Assembly: GCA_037445185.1 (NCBI GenBank)
Contig: JBBIKZ010000004.1
Span: 1 to 53,661, forward strand
From: JANWZL01 sp037445185
Lineage (GTDB): Bacteria > Pseudomonadota > Gammaproteobacteria > Burkholderiales > Thiobacillaceae
Reading direction: 5' to 3'
Length of the DNA stretch: 53,661 nucleotides
The notes beneath the pieces are model-generated. The model ran no database searches. It saw nothing but the letters and a program-made list of their open reading frames with translations, and was not told the DNA's origin. A program made the translations under genes and the position numbers. This document shows positions 12,465-21,617 of the stretch, piece after piece. Numbering within the stretch: position 1 is the first letter of the stretch; each line of letters starts with the position of its first letter.

Positions 12465-12634
12465 CCCGTCGGCTTGCCGGCATCGACCTGCCTGCGCAGC
12501 AGGTCGATCAACTCATCCGCGATGGGACCCAGGTCTTCCCGTTGCCGCTCCAAGCCGGCCAACAGCTGGTCCAAATCTCCCTTCAGCAGCGGGGGGGGCT
12601 CTTCATCGCGCTTGGATGATCCCGACTTGCTCAT
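12452..12634 (-). CDS. 60-residue small protein of unknown function
   Basis: This small acidic-to-neutral protein begins MSKSGSSKRDEEPPP, followed by a predicted amphipathic helix (KGDLDQLLAGLERQREDLG) and a second helix (IADELIDLLRRQVDAGK). I do not recognise a family. It is supported by a perfect AGGAGG Shine-Dalgarno five bases before the ATG at 12634; an upstream in-frame ATG at 12652 lacks one. It converges with icd and overlaps its last 13 bases. The gene has its own short upstream region and may be expressed alone. Confidence 0.6.
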
Positions 12635-12698
12635 GGTGCCCTCCTGCACCAAGGTCTTGATAGACGTATAGCACAGGCGGGCGAATATGACAGTCGGC

Positions 12699-12738
12699 CA
12701 CCTCGAAAAAACCTGCTGCGCGACAGTCTTTCGAGGTG
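12699..12738 (-). repeat. 10-bp inverted repeat downstream of cspA
   Basis: CACCTCGAAA (12699-12708) is complementary to TTTCGAGGTG (12729-12738), with 20 bases between them. On the minus strand a T-run lies within the distal arm, so the structure may serve as a second, weak end signal for the cspA transcript, or as the remnant of a mobile end. Nothing codes here. Confidence 0.45.
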
Positions 12739-12742
12739 CCCA

Positions 12743-12762
12743 GTCCGGACTTGCGTCCGGAC
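12743..12762 (-). terminator. GTCCGGAC hairpin after cspA
   Basis: GTCCGGAC, a four-base GCAA loop (minus strand) and GTCCGGAC form an 8-bp stem that starts 12 bases after the cspA stop. GCAA is a stable GNRA tetraloop. The hairpin is not followed directly by a T-run, so termination may be incomplete or depend on the next inverted repeat. Confidence 0.55.
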
Positions 12763-12773
12763 CGGTGAGGGGG

Positions 12774-12977
12774 TCAGATCGCCTGGATGTTGGCGGCCTG
12801 TTTGCCCTTGGGACCTTCAGCCACGTCGAAGGAGACGCGCTGCCCTTCCTTGAGCGACTTGAAGCCCTTCATGTTGATGGCGGAAAAATGGGCGAACACA
12901 TCCTCACCGCCGCCGTCCGGGGTGATGAAGCCGAAGCCCTTAGAGTCGTTGAACCATTTCACGGTACCAGTAGCCAT
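12774..12977 (-). CDS. cspA: cold-shock domain protein (CspA family)
   Basis: This 67-residue single-domain RNA chaperone destabilises mRNA structure. RNP1 (KGFGFI, residues 13-18) and RNP2 (DVFAHF, residues 26-31) are intact. AAGGAG lies eight bases before the ATG. It has a leader of about 75 bases behind a good sigma-70-type promoter, typical of csp genes, although the paralog need not be cold-induced. It is divergent from clpS-clpA, as in many beta- and gammaproteobacteria. Confidence 0.96.
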   Translation of the reverse strand: MATGTVKWFNDSKGFGFITPDGGGEDVFAHFSAINMKGFKSLKEGQRVSFDVAEGPKGKQAANIQAI

Positions 12978-13060
12978 GCAAAAAACTCCTTACTCAAACA
13001 GATACAAGCCATGCTTGGCTACAAGCCCACACTGCGGTACGACTCGAACCAAACGTGCAC

Positions 13061-13089
13061 TTTTTACGCGCCTGGCGGGTCAGCGTCAA
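13061..13089 (-). promoter_or_regulatory. cspA promoter
   Basis: On the minus strand TTGACG (13089-13084) and TAAAAA (13066-13061) are separated by exactly 17 bases. Transcription would start near 13054 and give a leader of about 75 bases. The position and the long leader match csp-type genes. Confidence 0.6.
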
Positions 13090-13139
13090 CACGTCTTGAA
13101 AAAAAAAGTCGAGTCATCAAAATAAGGTCTGTCTGAGGT

Positions 13140-13475
13140 GTGTCCACAACCTACCCGGTAGCCATGGCAGTCAGGCATCTCGACGAACAGGTCGTCGAAT
13201 CGGAACGCGTCGTCTCCTCGCAGCCACCGCTGTACAAGGTCCTGCTGCTCAACGACGACTACACGCCGATGGAGTTCGTGGTCCACGTGCTGCAGCGTTT
13301 TTTCGGGATGGACCGAGAACGCGCCACCGTTATCATGCTCAAAGTGCATAATGAGGGGGTGGGGTTGGCCGGGGTGTACCCGCGTGATGTCGCCGAAACC
13401 AAGGTGCATCAGGTGCTCGACTTCGCCCGCAGCCATCAGCACCCCCTGCAATGCGTCATGGAGGAAAACCGATGA
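13140..13475 (+). CDS. clpS: ATP-dependent Clp protease adaptor ClpS
   Basis: ClpS delivers N-degron substrates to ClpA-ClpP. The core shows PPLYKVLLLNDDYTPMEFVVHVLQ, with the NDDYTPMEFV substrate-pocket motif, then HNEGVGLAGVYPRDVAETK. The GTG at 13140 gives 111 residues and has AAGG ten bases upstream; the ATG at 13164 would give a 103-residue protein closer to the usual length, so the start is open. The stop overlaps the clpA ATG, so the two are translationally coupled. Confidence 0.95.
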   Translation: MSTTYPVAMAVRHLDEQVVESERVVSSQPPLYKVLLLNDDYTPMEFVVHVLQRFFGMDRERATVIMLKVHNEGVGLAGVYPRDVAETKVHQVLDFARSHQHPLQCVMEENR

Positions 13476-15736
13476 TTGCCCAGGAGTTGGAAGTCAGCCT
13501 GCACATGGCCTTCATGGAGGCGCGCCAGAAACGCCATGAGTTCATCACGGTCGAACACCTCCTGCTGGCCATGCTGGACAACCCTTCGGCAGCCGACGTG
13601 CTCAGGGCCTGTGCGGCCAATCTCGATGAGCTGCGGCACAAGCTCACCGACTTCATCGACAAGCACACCCCCAAGGTGGCCGGCGAGGGTGAGGCGGACA
13701 CCCAGCCAACCCTCGGATTTCAGCGGGTGATTCAGCGTGCCATCCTGCACGTGCAGTCCTCCGGCAAGAAGGAGGTCACCGGGGCCAACGTCCTGGTGGC
13801 GATCTTCGGCGAGAAGGATTCCCACGCCCTGCACTTCCTGACCCAGCAGGGCATCACGCGGCTCGATGTGGTCAACTACATCTCGCACGGCATCACCAAG
13901 ACACCTCAGGAAAACGCCGCCTCCGGCCGCGCCGAGCCGAGCGGGCAGGAGCAGGAGGGTGAGGCAGGCAGCGCCGCCGCACTCGAATCCTATGCCGTCA
14001 ATCTCAATGCCCAGGCGCTGGCCGGGCGGATCGACCCCCTCATCGGTCGCGAGCGGGAACTGGAACGGGTCATCCAGACGCTCTGCCGGCGGCGCAAGAA
14101 CAACCCCCTGCTGGTGGGCGAGGCCGGCGTGGGCAAGACGGCGATCGCCGAGGGACTGGCGCGCCGCGTCGTGGAGGGAGAGGTCCCGGAGATCCTTGCC
14201 GGCGCGACCGTCTACGCCCTGGACATGGGCGCGCTGCTCGCCGGTACCAAGTACCGCGGCGATTTCGAACAGCGTCTCAAGGCCGTGCTCAAGCAGCTGG
14301 CCGGCAATCCCAAGGCCATCCTGTTCATCGACGAGATCCACACCCTGATCGGTGCGGGGGCTGCCTCGGGCGGCACCCTGGACGCCTCGAACCTGCTCAA
14401 GCCGGCTTTGGCGAGCGGGCAGCTGCGCTGCATCGGCGCCACCACCTATAACGAATTCCGCGGTGTGTTCGAGAAGGACCATGCCCTGTCGCGACGCTTC
14501 CAGAAGATCGATGTGGCGGAGCCCAGCGTGGAGGAGACCATAGCCATCCTGCGCGGGCTGAAATCGCGCTTCGAGGCGCACCACGGCGTGCGCTATACCC
14601 AATCCGCCCTGTCTACCGCGGCGGAGCTCTCGGCGCGCTTCATCAACGACCGGCATCTGCCAGACAAGGCGATCGATGTGATCGACGAGGCCGGCGCCGC
14701 GCAGCGCATCCAGCCCAAGTCCAAGCAGAAGAAGGTGATCACCAACAAGGAGATCGAGGACATCGTCGCCAAGATCGCCCGCATCCCGGCCAAGACCGTG
14801 GCGGTGGACGAGCGCAATGCCCTGAAGAACCTCGATCGCGATCTCAAGTCGGTCGTCTTCGGCCAGGACAAGGCCATCGATGCCCTGGCGGCGGCGATCA
14901 AGATGTCCCGCTCCGGCCTGGGCAATCCGCAAAAGCCCATCGGCAGCTTCCTCTTCTCCGGCCCGACCGGCGTGGGCAAGACCGAGGTGGCGCGGCAACT
15001 CGCCTACACGCTGGGCGTGGAGCTCATCCGCTTCGACATGTCCGAGTACATGGAGCGGCACGCCGTGTCGCGCCTGATCGGGGCGCCGCCGGGTTATGTC
15101 GGCTTCGAGCAGGGCGGGCTGCTGACCGAAGCCATCACCAAGAACCCGTATGCCGTGCTACTGCTCGACGAGATCGAGAAGGCCCATCCGGACATCTTCA
15201 ACATCCTGCTGCAGGTCATGGATCACGGCACGTTGACGGACAACAACGGTCGCAAGGCGGACTTCCGCAACGTGATCATCATCATGACCACCAATGCCGG
15301 CGCCGAGGCCCTCAACAAGTCCGGCATCGGCTTCACCGTGGCGGAGCGCAAAGGCGACGAGATGGCGGAGATCAAGCGTCTGTTCAGTCCGGAATTCCGC
15401 AACCGTCTCGACGCCATCATCTCCTTCGCCCCGCTCGACCAGGAGATCATCCTCAAGGTGGTCGACAAGTTCCTGATGCAGTTGGAGGATCAGCTCCAGG
15501 CCCGTAAGGTCGAGGCCCACTTCACCGACGCCCTGCGGGCCTTCCTGGCCAAGGAGGGTTTCGACCCGCGCATGGGCGCCCGCCCCATGGCGCGTCTGAT
15601 CCAGGACACCATCCGCAAGGCCCTGGCCGACGAGCTGCTGTTCGGCCGCCTGGCCGACGGCGGCGAGGTCACGGTGGACGTGGACGAGAACGGCAAGATC
15701 CGGCTGAGCTTCGGCGAGGAACTGCAGCCGGCCTAG
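13472..15736 (+). CDS. clpA: ATP-dependent Clp protease ATP-binding subunit ClpA
   Basis: ClpA is the AAA+ unfoldase that feeds proteins to ClpP. The 754 residues contain an N-domain that binds ClpS (residues 1-145), a first AAA+ module with Walker A GEAGVGKT at about 215 and Walker B ILFIDEIHTL, and a second with GPTGVGKT at about 497 and VLLLDEIEKAHPD. The loop SGIGF carries the IGF-type tripeptide that docks on ClpP. GGAGG eight bases before the ATG at 13472 decides the start over an in-frame ATG at 13451. It ends one base before the convergent tatD gene. Confidence 0.98.
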   Translation: MIAQELEVSLHMAFMEARQKRHEFITVEHLLLAMLDNPSAADVLRACAANLDELRHKLTDFIDKHTPKVAGEGEADTQPTLGFQRVIQRAILHVQSSGKKEVTGANVLVAIFGEKDSHALHFLTQQGITRLDVVNYISHGITKTPQENAASGRAEPSGQEQEGEAGSAAALESYAVNLNAQALAGRIDPLIGRERELERVIQTLCRRRKNNPLLVGEAGVGKTAIAEGLARRVVEGEVPEILAGATVYALDMGALLAGTKYRGDFEQRLKAVLKQLAGNPKAILFIDEIHTLIGAGAASGGTLDASNLLKPALASGQLRCIGATTYNEFRGVFEKDHALSRRFQKIDVAEPSVEETIAILRGLKSRFEAHHGVRYTQSALSTAAELSARFINDRHLPDKAIDVIDEAGAAQRIQPKSKQKKVITNKEIEDIVAKIARIPAKTVAVDERNALKNLDRDLKSVVFGQDKAIDALAAAIKMSRSGLGNPQKPIGSFLFSGPTGVGKTEVARQLAYTLGVELIRFDMSEYMERHAVSRLIGAPPGYVGFEQGGLLTEAITKNPYAVLLLDEIEKAHPDIFNILLQVMDHGTLTDNNGRKADFRNVIIIMTTNAGAEALNKSGIGFTVAERKGDEMAEIKRLFSPEFRNRLDAIISFAPLDQEIILKVVDKFLMQLEDQLQARKVEAHFTDALRAFLAKEGFDPRMGARPMARLIQDTIRKALADELLFGRLADGGEVTVDVDENGKIRLSFGEELQPA

Positions 15737-15737
15737 C

Positions 15738-16511
15738 TCAGGCGGCGGCGAAGAGCCGGAAGAAGTTGTCCCGGCTCGCCTGCGCCACGGTCTCCAGCGG
15801 CAGGCCTTTGACGCGCGCGATCTCCTCTGCCACATGTCGCACGTAGGCCGGCTCGTTGCGCTTGCCACGATGCGGCGTGGGTGCGAGATAAGGGGCGTCC
15901 GTTTCCACCAGCAGACGGTCGAGCGGGACCGCGCCGGCCACCGCTCGCAATTCGGCGGCATTCCTGAAGGTGACGATCCCGGAAAAGGCGATGTAGAAAC
16001 CCATGGCCATGGCCCGTTCGGCCACGGCCAGGGTCTCGGTGAAACAGTGCATCACCCCGCCCACCTCCTGCGCCCCCTCCTCCGCCATGATGCCCAGGGT
16101 GTCGTCCGCGGCGTTGCGGGTGTGAATGATGAGGGGTTTGCGCGCCGCGCGCGCCGCGCGGATGTGGGTGCGAAACCTCGCTCGTTGCCAGGGCACCGCC
16201 TCGCGCGGGCTGCGGTAATAATCGAGGCCCGTCTCGCCGATGGCGACGACCTTGGGGTGATCCGCCAGCCGCACCAACTCCTCCACATCGGGTTCTCGCG
16301 CCTCCTCATGATCGGGATGCACCCCGACTGAGGCGAAGAGGTTGGCGTGGCGTTCCGCCAGGCGCAGAACCCCGGCAAAGCGCTCCAGGCTCACGGACAC
16401 GCACAAGGCGTGGCTGACCCCGTTGCGGGCCATGTTCGCCAACAGGGGCTCCACGCCTTCCGTGTAGTCCGGGAAGTCGATGTGACAGTGCGAATCGACC
16501 AGCATGGGCAT
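15738..16511 (-). CDS. TatD family metal-dependent hydrolase
   Basis: This TIM-barrel deoxyribonuclase/hydrolase of the TatD family (YcfH-like from its neighbours) probably trims DNA or RNA ends or acts on D-aminoacyl-tRNA; the exact role is not settled. Metal ligands are seen in DSHCHIDFPD at the N-terminus, GETGLDYY, PLIIHTRNA, HCFT and ETDAPYLAP. The start MPMLVDSHCH is at 16511 or 16505, with no Shine-Dalgarno. It is the last gene of the tmk-holB-pilZ-tatD set, a classical arrangement. Confidence 0.93.
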   Translation of the reverse strand: MPMLVDSHCHIDFPDYTEGVEPLLANMARNGVSHALCVSVSLERFAGVLRLAERHANLFASVGVHPDHEEAREPDVEELVRLADHPKVVAIGETGLDYYRSPREAVPWQRARFRTHIRAARAARKPLIIHTRNAADDTLGIMAEEGAQEVGGVMHCFTETLAVAERAMAMGFYIAFSGIVTFRNAAELRAVAGAVPLDRLLVETDAPYLAPTPHRGKRNEPAYVRHVAEEIARVKGLPLETVAQASRDNFFRLFAAA

Positions 16512-16552
16512 GGGGCGGCCGGCTGCGGGGGCGGGATGAGTCGTCACGGCCG

Positions 16553-16924
16553 TCAGATGGTGTGCGTCGGCCGCTTTGACTTCATGGCGTTGCCGAGGAT
16601 GCTCTCGATCTTGTTGCGCGCCGCCCGACCGCTGTCGCTGTCCTCGAATTGCACGCCGATGCCCTGCTGACGGTTGCCTTGCGCGCCCGGCGGCGTGATC
16701 CACACCACCTTGCCCGAGAGCGAGAGCTTGCCGGGTTCGTCCATGAGGGAGAGCAGCATGAAGACCTGGTCGCCCATCTGGTAGGTGCGGTTGGTGGGAA
16801 TGAACAAGCCGCCCCCCTTCACGTAGGGCATGTAGGCCGCATACAGGGCACTGCGTTCGCGGATGGTCAGCGACAGCACGCCGGGTCGCGCCGGATGTCT
16901 GGCCACCTTGCTGTCTTCACTCAT
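16553..16924 (-). CDS. pilZ: PilZ-domain protein (type IV pilus-type)
   Basis: This 123-residue protein has a single PilZ domain and matches the PilZ encoded after holB in pseudomonads and betaproteobacteria, which is needed for type IV pilus assembly. The motif GGGLFIPTNRTYQMGDQVFMLLSL and GKVVWITPPGAQGNRQQGIGVQF are family hallmarks. The N-terminal RxxxR c-di-GMP-binding motif is not evident, as expected for this subgroup, which does not bind c-di-GMP well. GGAGGA precedes the ATG, which overlaps the holB stop in ATGA. Confidence 0.92.
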   Translation of the reverse strand: MSEDSKVARHPARPGVLSLTIRERSALYAAYMPYVKGGGLFIPTNRTYQMGDQVFMLLSLMDEPGKLSLSGKVVWITPPGAQGNRQQGIGVQFEDSDSGRAARNKIESILGNAMKSKRPTHTI

Positions 16925-17901
16925 GGCTTGTCCTCCATGGAAGCGTACCGCAACAGCCAGGATTCTAGCTGCAACTGGGCGTTGAGCGGGTGCCGAAGCC
17001 GGCGCCCGGCCTCGATGAGCTCGTGATACAGGTCCCACAGCCGCACCGGATCGGCGGCCAGGGCGCGCGCGCGCAACGCCGCGGCGTGATGGGGAAAATA
17101 GCGCACGGCCGTGCCGGCCCGGCATGCGATCAGATCGCACGTCCAGCGCATCAACCAGCCCCAGCACTCTGCCATGGCGGACTGCATGGCCTGGGCGAGT
17201 TCGCACCAGTCCTGTCTGTGCGGCTCCGACAGGGAATGGAGGAAGCGCTCTCTTAGCGCCATCCGCTCGGCTTGGGCATGCTCGAGGGCGAGCAGCGGCG
17301 CGCCGCCCGCCTCCAGCAACAGGCCCTCGGCATCCATGCACTGCTGTGCGGCCAGCCAGGCGAGGGCGATTTGCCGATCGGGTCTGGGCACCGCCAGCTT
17401 GTGGCAGCGGGAGAGCACCGTGGGCAGCAATCTGCGCGGCTGGTGACTGATCAGGATCAGCATGACGCGCGGCGGCGGTTCCTCCAGGGTCTTGAGCAAG
17501 GCATTGGCGGCGGCGGTGTTCATCGCCTCCGCCGGTTGGATCAGCACGACCCGCCAGCCGCCCTGATGGGAGGACAAGGCCAGCATGTCGGTTGCCTGCC
17601 GCACATCGTCAACGGCGATGAGCGGCATGCTGCGCTTGGGCTTTTCGCCCTCGTCCTCCAGCCGGGGTTCCACCAGGCGCAGGTCGGGATGTCCGGCCTG
17701 GGCCAACCACGTGCAGGCTGGGCACAGCCCGCAGGCAGCCTGTGGCTGTGGCCGCTCACACAAGAGCCAGGCGGCCAGGGACAGGGCCAGATCGCGCTTG
17801 CCCACACCACGCATCCCATGCAGCAACAGGGCGTGTGGCAGGCGCGCGCGATCGCGCGTGAGCCGGTCCCAGAGGGGACGATTCCAGGGGTGGATGTTCA
17901 C
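16921..17901 (-). CDS. holB: DNA polymerase III delta' subunit
   Basis: This subunit of the clamp loader places the sliding clamp on primed DNA. It has a P-loop-like GMRGVGKRDLA region near residues 30-40, four cysteines of the zinc module (LLC, ACGLC, PAC; about residues 47-62) and the ALLKTLEEPPP motif of sensor regions. The GTG start at 17901 sits in GTGA with the tmk stop and has GGAG upstream, so it is translationally coupled. The 326-residue length is normal. Confidence 0.93.
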   Translation of the reverse strand: MNIHPWNRPLWDRLTRDRARLPHALLLHGMRGVGKRDLALSLAAWLLCERPQPQAACGLCPACTWLAQAGHPDLRLVEPRLEDEGEKPKRSMPLIAVDDVRQATDMLALSSHQGGWRVVLIQPAEAMNTAAANALLKTLEEPPPRVMLILISHQPRRLLPTVLSRCHKLAVPRPDRQIALAWLAAQQCMDAEGLLLEAGGAPLLALEHAQAERMALRERFLHSLSEPHRQDWCELAQAMQSAMAECWGWLMRWTCDLIACRAGTAVRYFPHHAAALRARALAADPVRLWDLYHELIEAGRRLRHPLNAQLQLESWLLRYASMEDKP

Positions 17902-18509
17902 AGCCAGGGCTCCAGCAGACGCATGAGCTGCATGCGCACGTGCTCCACGGACTGGTTGGCATCGATGACCTTGATGCGTTGCGGATACTGGTTCGCCCGG
18001 CGCAGATAGGCCTGTCTCACCCGATCGTGGAAATCGCTGCGCTCCCGCTCGAAGCGGTCCGGCTCGCGCACGGCGCTGCGTCTTGCCTCGGCGACCTCGC
18101 GCGCCACATCGAACAGCAAGGTCAGATCGGGCTCGAGACCCCCTTGCACCCAGGCCTCCAGCGTCAGCAGGCGTTCCTCCGGCAGGCCCCGGCCACCGCA
18201 CTGATAGGCGAAGCTGGCATCGGTGAAGCGATCCGAGATGACCACCTCGCCCGCCTCCAGGGCCGGCAGGATCAACCGGGCCAGGTGCTCGCGCCGGGCG
18301 GCGAAGACGAGCAACGCCTCCGTTTCCGCATGCATGGGCGATGTGAGCAGCAGGTCGCGCAGTCGCTCGCCCAGCGGCGTGCCGCCGGGTTCGCGGGTGG
18401 TGCGCACCGTCCGGCCGCGCGCGCGAAACTGCTCGCTCAACCAGGCGAGGTGCGTGCTCTTGCCGGCGCCGTCGACACCTTCGAGGGTGATGAACAATCC
18501 CCTGCTCAT
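17898..18509 (-). CDS. tmk: thymidylate kinase
   Basis: Thymidylate kinase phosphorylates dTMP to dTDP for DNA synthesis. The P-loop EGVDGAGKST is at residues 10-19. TREPGGTPLGE (residues 38-48) is the DR/EPGG motif and SDRFTDASFAYQ the substrate region. It overlaps mltG upstream and holB downstream by four bases each. The length of 203 residues is typical. Confidence 0.96.
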   Translation of the reverse strand: MSRGLFITLEGVDGAGKSTHLAWLSEQFRARGRTVRTTREPGGTPLGERLRDLLLTSPMHAETEALLVFAARREHLARLILPALEAGEVVISDRFTDASFAYQCGGRGLPEERLLTLEAWVQGGLEPDLTLLFDVAREVAEARRSAVREPDRFERERSDFHDRVRQAYLRRANQYPQRIKVIDANQSVEHVRMQLMRLLEPWL

Positions 18510-19495
18510 GGTCTGTTCCTCTGATAGCGGGCCACCGCGCGGTTGTGCTCGTCCAGTGTGCTCGAGAATTGGTGGCGGCCGTCACCCTTGGACACGAAGT
18601 ACAGCGCGCGGCTCGCTTCCGGGTTGGTCGCCGCCCGGATGGCGGCCGCACCCGGCAGGGCGATGGGGGTGGGCGGCAGGCCGGCACGGGTGTAGGTATT
18701 GTAGGGCGTATCCGTCAGCAGGTCGGACTTGCGCAGATTGCCGTCGAAGCGCTCACCCAGGCCATAGATCACCGTGGGGTCGGTCTGCAGTCGCATGCCG
18801 AGCCGCAGGCGGTTGATGAAGACGGCCGCGATGAGCGGTCGCTCTTCCGGCGCCCCCGTCTCTTTCTCGATGATGGAGGCCATGATCAGGACCTCGTAGG
18901 GTGATTTGTAGGGCAGCCCGGGCTGACGATCCCGCCAGGCCTCCTGCAACACCTGCTGCATGTGGTGATGCGCCCTGAGGAGCAATGCCTTGTCGGAACT
19001 GCCATGATCGAAATAGTAGGTGTCGGGAAAGAACAAACCCTCGGGATGGGCCGCCTCGATGCCGAGGGCCGCCAGCAGCGCCTCGTCGCTCATGCCTTTC
19101 GTGTCTTTGCGCAACCCGGGATGTTGCGCCAGGGCCGAGCGCATCTGACGGAAGGTCCAACCCTCGACGATGGTGATCCGGCCCAGCAGCGTCTCGCCCT
19201 GGGTCAGTTTGCGCAAGACTTCCCAGGCGGGTGCCGGTGCCTCGAACAGATAGCCGCCGGCCTTGATCTGCCCTGCCTTGCCGGTGAACCTGCCGAGCAG
19301 GCTGAAGGCGAAGGCATGCTCGATGATGCCGTGTCGCTCCAGTTGTGCGGCCACGTCCCTGAGCGAGGCGCCCCGCTCGATGTGTAACTCGACCGGGAAG
19401 GGACCGCGCCCCGTCGGGGTGAGGGCGTACCAGATTGAGAAGCCCGCCAATGCGACGCTGAGCAGCAGCGACCACGCCAGCAGTGCCCTAGGCAT
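18506..19495 (-). CDS. mltG: endolytic murein transglycosylase MltG
   Basis: This membrane-anchored lytic transglycosylase cuts nascent peptidoglycan and helps set glycan length. An N-terminal signal-anchor covers residues 5-24. A LysM-like segment follows, then the YceG/MltG domain with the catalytic glutamate Glu210 in MASIIEKETG, preceded by PEGLFFPDTYYF, and later LQTDPTVIYGLG and TPYNTY. Its ATG lies eight bases inside the end of pabC. The pabC-mltG-tmk-holB order is conserved in proteobacteria. Confidence 0.96.
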   Translation of the reverse strand: MPRALLAWSLLLSVALAGFSIWYALTPTGRGPFPVELHIERGASLRDVAAQLERHGIIEHAFAFSLLGRFTGKAGQIKAGGYLFEAPAPAWEVLRKLTQGETLLGRITIVEGWTFRQMRSALAQHPGLRKDTKGMSDEALLAALGIEAAHPEGLFFPDTYYFDHGSSDKALLLRAHHHMQQVLQEAWRDRQPGLPYKSPYEVLIMASIIEKETGAPEERPLIAAVFINRLRLGMRLQTDPTVIYGLGERFDGNLRKSDLLTDTPYNTYTRAGLPPTPIALPGAAAIRAATNPEASRALYFVSKGDGRHQFSSTLDEHNRAVARYQRNRP

Positions 19496-20309
19496 CCAGC
19501 AGGGCCCGCAAGTCGCCGCTCACCCGCGGGCCATCCCAAGTCCGCTCGCCGATACTGGCCACCCGCCAGAGCTTGATGAGGCTGTTGGTCAACATCACTT
19601 CCTCTGCATCCAGGAGTTGATCGAGAGGGATATCGGTCTCGTGCACGTCGAGCTTTAAACGCCGAGCGAGCGCCAGCAGGCGCTCGCGGGCCACACCCGC
19701 CACGCCGCAGCGGTCCAGCCGGGGGGTGTACAAGCTGCCTTGGCGGTAGATGAAGACGTTACTGCTCACGCCGCAGATGACACGGCCGGCAGCATCCAGC
19801 ATGAGGCCCTCATCTATGCCCGGCTCGGACCATTCCATCGCGGCGAGGACGTTTTCCAGGCGGTTCAGATGTTTGATTCCGGCCAGCCAGGGCTGTTCCG
19901 CTAGCCTCAGGCGGCACAGATGCAGACGCGCACCGCGCGCCGCCACGGCGTCGATGTGCGCGGGCCAGGCCGAGGTGGTGAGCAGCCGTGTGGGCATGGA
20001 CTGGTCGGTGGGTCGGTAACCGCGCCTGCCCGGCCCACGCGTCAGCACCAGTTTGAGCACGCAATCGGCCGGCATTGAGGCCAGGATCGCGGCGGCGTCG
20101 CGCTCCCAGACCGCCGGGGGCGGCGGGACGATACCGAGTCGCTCGGCGTCCGCGGCCAGCTTGTCCAAGTGCGAAGACCACCACAGAGGCTGGCCTGCGC
20201 GGACGTGTAGCGTACGGAATACGCCGTCGCCATAGAGCAGGCCCCGATCGGTGACTGGCAATCCGGCGTGCGGCCGCCCGTTCACCAGCGTGCGGAAAGT
20301 ATGCGTCAT
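19488..20309 (-). CDS. pabC: aminodeoxychorismate lyase
   Basis: This PLP enzyme of the class IV aminotransferase fold splits aminodeoxychorismate to p-aminobenzoate and pyruvate in folate synthesis. The PLP lysine is Lys146 in GIKHLNRLENV, a PabC-type motif. DRGLLYGDGVFRT at residues 21-33 and the C-terminal EVMLTNSLIKLWRV are also diagnostic. It sits between fabF and mltG as in E. coli. It could in principle be a D-amino-acid transaminase, but motif and context favour PabC. Confidence 0.93.
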   Translation of the reverse strand: MTHTFRTLVNGRPHAGLPVTDRGLLYGDGVFRTLHVRAGQPLWWSSHLDKLAADAERLGIVPPPPAVWERDAAAILASMPADCVLKLVLTRGPGRRGYRPTDQSMPTRLLTTSAWPAHIDAVAARGARLHLCRLRLAEQPWLAGIKHLNRLENVLAAMEWSEPGIDEGLMLDAAGRVICGVSSNVFIYRQGSLYTPRLDRCGVAGVARERLLALARRLKLDVHETDIPLDQLLDAEEVMLTNSLIKLWRVASIGERTWDGPRVSGDLRALLDA

Positions 20310-20348
20310 GGACAGGTCCCGAGCCAGCCGATCGGGGATGCCCCGGTC

Positions 20349-21587
20349 TCAGACGCGGCGAAAGATCAGCGTTCCGTTCGTCCCGCCAAAGCCGAAAGAA
20401 TTGGACAGCGCGATCTCGATACGCGCGTCGCGTGCGGTGTTGGGCACGTAGTCCAGATCGCATTCCGCATCCGGCTCGTGCAGATTGATGGTGGGCGGGA
20501 CGGCCTTGCGCGCGAGGGCCATGGCCGTGAACACCGCCTCGACGCCGCCGGCTGCGCCAAGGAGATGGCCGGTCATCGATTTGGTCGAGCTGATCATGAG
20601 CCTGCGGGCGTGGTCACCGAAGGTGGTCTTGACCGCCCGTGTCTCGGCCACATCGCCCAGTTGGGTGGAGGTGCCGTGGGCGTTGATGTAATCCACCTCA
20701 TCCGGGTTGATCCCGGCGTCGCGCAGGGCCGCGACCATGCAGCGGGCGGCGCCGGAGCCATCCTCGGTCGGGGCCGTCATGTGGTAGGCATCGGCCCCCT
20801 TGCCGTAACCGATGACCTCGCAATAGATGCGCGCCCCGCGCGCCTTGGCGTGTTCGTATTCCTCCAGCACCATGACCCCGGCCCCTTCGCCGAGGACGAA
20901 TCCGTCCCGGCCCTTGTCCCAGGGTCGGCTGGCGCCGGCAGGGTCGTCATTGCGCGTGGACAGCGCCCGTGCGGCAGCGAAACCGCCGATGGCCAGCGGG
21001 CAGACGGTCGACTCCGCGCCGCCGGCGACCATCACGTCCGCCTCGCCGCGTGCGATCGAGCGCGCCGACTCGCCGATGGCGTGCGTGCCGGTGGTGCAGG
21101 CGGTGACCACGGCCAGGTTCGGTCCCTGCAGGCCATACAGAATGGACAGGTGGCCGGCGATCATGTTGATGATCGAGGACGGGATGAAAAACGGCGAGAT
21201 CTTGCGCGGCCCTTCCTTGAGAAAGGTCTTGTGCGTCTCCTCGATCATGGGCAGGCCGCCGATGCCGGAGCCGATGTTCACGCCGATGCGCTCCCGGTTG
21301 GCGTCGGTCACCTCGATGCCGGAGTCCTTGAGGGCATCGATGGCCGCCGCCAGGCCGTAATGGATGAAGACATCCATACGGCGCGCCTCCTTGGCGCTGA
21401 GGTAGGCGGAGACATCGAAATCCTTCACCTCGCCGGCGATCTGCGACGCGAAGGCGGAGGCATCGAAGCGGCTGATGCGCACGATGCCGCTCTTGCCGGC
21501 CATGAGGCTGGCCCAGGCGGTCTCCACGGTGTTGCCGATCGGGGAGATGACGCCTAGACCGGTAACGACCACTCTGCGCTTGGACAA
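20349..21587 (-). CDS. fabF: 3-oxoacyl-[acyl-carrier-protein] synthase II
   Basis: This elongating condensing enzyme of fatty acid synthesis joins malonyl-ACP to acyl-ACP. The nucleophile is Cys164 in VVTACTTGTHAIG (the usual ACSTG is ACTTG here), with the His pair in NAHGTSTQLGD and SMTGHLLGAAGG. The 412-residue length fits FabF. It follows acpP by 30 bases and precedes pabC by 39 in the conserved fab cluster. Confidence 0.97.
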   Translation of the reverse strand: MSKRRVVVTGLGVISPIGNTVETAWASLMAGKSGIVRISRFDASAFASQIAGEVKDFDVSAYLSAKEARRMDVFIHYGLAAAIDALKDSGIEVTDANRERIGVNIGSGIGGLPMIEETHKTFLKEGPRKISPFFIPSSIINMIAGHLSILYGLQGPNLAVVTACTTGTHAIGESARSIARGEADVMVAGGAESTVCPLAIGGFAAARALSTRNDDPAGASRPWDKGRDGFVLGEGAGVMVLEEYEHAKARGARIYCEVIGYGKGADAYHMTAPTEDGSGAARCMVAALRDAGINPDEVDYINAHGTSTQLGDVAETRAVKTTFGDHARRLMISSTKSMTGHLLGAAGGVEAVFTAMALARKAVPPTINLHEPDAECDLDYVPNTARDARIEIALSNSFGFGGTNGTLIFRRV

Positions 21588-21617
21588 GACGGTTACTCCG
21601 AAGAGGCGGGCAGCGGC

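Noticed and set aside
13436..15061. A 541-residue open frame antisense to clpA
   Set aside because: It lies wholly opposite a clear ClpA gene and shows only the composition expected from antisense reading.
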